A program made the translations under genes and the position numbers. The notes under the pieces are model-generated. The model did not search any database. It was not told where the DNA came from and worked only from the letters and a program-made list of their open reading frames with translations. From positions 93,287 through 157,286 of the forward strand of contig NVXD01000006.1 in the NCBI GenBank assembly GCA_002746415.1: a DNA stretch of 64,000 nt, written 5' to 3'. Position 1 is the stretch's first letter; every line of letters begins with the position of its first letter. Shown in pieces: positions 63,446 through 64,000 of the stretch. The DNA is from Flavobacteriaceae bacterium. GTDB lineage: Bacteria; Bacteroidota; Bacteroidia; Flavobacteriales; Flavobacteriaceae.

Positions 63446-63861
63446 TGCCAGAAATTAGATACACCGAAGATAATATTAGCATCCCAGTTCAAAAAATACT
63501 AACAGCATCTACATCCAAAACAATTTGTTTTTACGGAGAAATGGGTACTGGCAAGACAACCCTGATAAAAGCTATTATTAGAGAATTAGGCAGTAGAGAT
63601 ACAGCCAATAGTCCTACTTACGGTATCGTAAATGAATATTTTGATAGAGACGGACAACTTCTCGCGTATCATTTTGACTTTTATAGATTAAATGATGAAA
63701 GGGAAGCTTTAGATTTAGGACTAGAGGATTATTTTGATACAGGTGTTTTAGTTCTAATTGAATGGCCAGAGATGATAACTTCCTTACTCCCAGATGACAC
63801 ACTAGACGTTTTTATTGAAACAGTAGACCAGAATACTCGAATGCTTACCATACAAGCCTAA
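63445..63861 (+). CDS. tsaE: tRNA threonylcarbamoyladenosine biosynthesis ATPase
   Basis: The 138-residue P-loop protein works with TsaB and TsaD in making t6A37 in tRNA. It has Walker A GEMGTGKTTLIKAI (about residue 32-45), SPTYGIVNEY (switch-like motif) and HFDFYRL. The start overlaps the HTH gene by one base. Confidence 0.93.
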   Translation: MPEIRYTEDNISIPVQKILTASTSKTICFYGEMGTGKTTLIKAIIRELGSRDTANSPTYGIVNEYFDRDGQLLAYHFDFYRLNDEREALDLGLEDYFDTGVLVLIEWPEMITSLLPDDTLDVFIETVDQNTRMLTIQA

Positions 63862-63939
63862 AAAAGATTACCAAGTCATCGTAATTCGCTCATTTTTATT
63901 GTATATACTCGTTGAAATGACTAAAAATCGATGAAATGC

Positions 63940-63969
63940 TTGTTTTTAACGTTAAAGTGTTTATATTTG
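63940..63969 (+). promoter_or_regulatory. Strong Bacteroidota-type promoter
   Basis: TTG (63940-63942), 19 bp spacer and TATATTTG (63962-63969) match both consensus elements and the expected spacing. It would drive the gene that begins beyond the window end. Confidence 0.65.
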
Positions 63970-64000
63970 TCGTTATATTACATCTTGTAAGTACATTTTT

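Noticed and set aside
63870..63925. Another copy of family A repeat after tsaE
   Set aside because: Only short GTCAT and GAAATGAC pieces match; too little to call a repeat.

Overview
The window comes from a low-GC member of the phylum Bacteroidota, most likely a Flavobacteriaceae bacterium. The grounds are: a fused LpxC-FabZ gene, a PorX-type response regulator with a PglZ domain, a TonB-dependent receptor with a CarboxypepD_reg-like N-terminus, many SpII lipoproteins, sparse Shine-Dalgarno sequences, and promoter elements of the TTG-N19-TAnnTTTG type. No rRNA, tRNA or CRISPR array was seen.

Layout. 1-6.9 kb: tail of a large extracellular protein, DUF2461 gene, cysE-cysM (cysteine synthesis), two tandem alpha/beta hydrolases, a glycine-rich membrane protein, a divergent TruA and a small membrane protein. 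6.9-10.3 kb: a lipoprotein with duplicated anti-sigma-K-like repeats, then an OmpR-type response regulator/histidine kinase pair. 10.6-22.9 kb: mostly single genes (membrane proteins, methyltransferase, MarR, GNAT, DUF1080, two related exported DinB proteins, DoxX, AraC, SRPBCC, intradiol dioxygenase). 23.3-26.0 kb: a MoxR/ChlI-type AAA ATPase with its VWA partner. 26.4-32.5 kb: an ECF sigma factor, a membrane anti-sigma-like protein, a DUF4097-like exported protein, two paralogous outer-membrane proteins and a TonB receptor, all co-oriented. 33.6-43.1 kb: a complete histidine operon on the minus strand (hisG-hisD-hisC-hisB-hisH-hisA-hisF-hisIE) with GNAT, DinB and GIY-YIG genes interspersed. 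It is preceded by a leader peptide with three His codons and an attenuator hairpin. 43.1-54.3 kb: prohibitin-like protein, membrane VWA protein, a 44-aa membrane peptide, YbjQ, fabG, sucD, and the lipid A cluster (second lpxD, efp, lpxA, lpxC-fabZ, lpxD), then an HD phosphohydrolase. 54.4-55.9 kb: porX. 55.95-62.8 kb: an accessory peptide-export (bacteriocin-like) island. 63.1-63.9 kb: a small HTH gene and tsaE.

The most interesting region is the 55.95-62.8 kb island between porX and tsaE. It has a C39-peptidase ABC exporter, a HlyD adaptor, a CPBP protease, a small HTH regulator and at least four short double-glycine-leader peptide genes, two of them outside the usual gene-length range. Several peptides have GxxxG motifs in the predicted core. 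Four copies of the dyad CTGCA-N7-TGCAG lie upstream of the exporter and of three peptide loci. The island also holds its own wreckage: a peptide pair fused by a deletion and a frameshifted regulator remnant, which points to repeated duplication of a regulator-dyad-peptide module.

Two other layers stand out. First, intergenic regions carry two families of interspersed palindromic repeats. One family's 30-bp palindromes flank, in inverted orientation, a lone GIY-YIG nuclease gene inside the his operon. Second, the his leader can be read as a complete ribosome-mediated attenuator in which a leader-peptide segment can pair with the 5' arm of the terminator.
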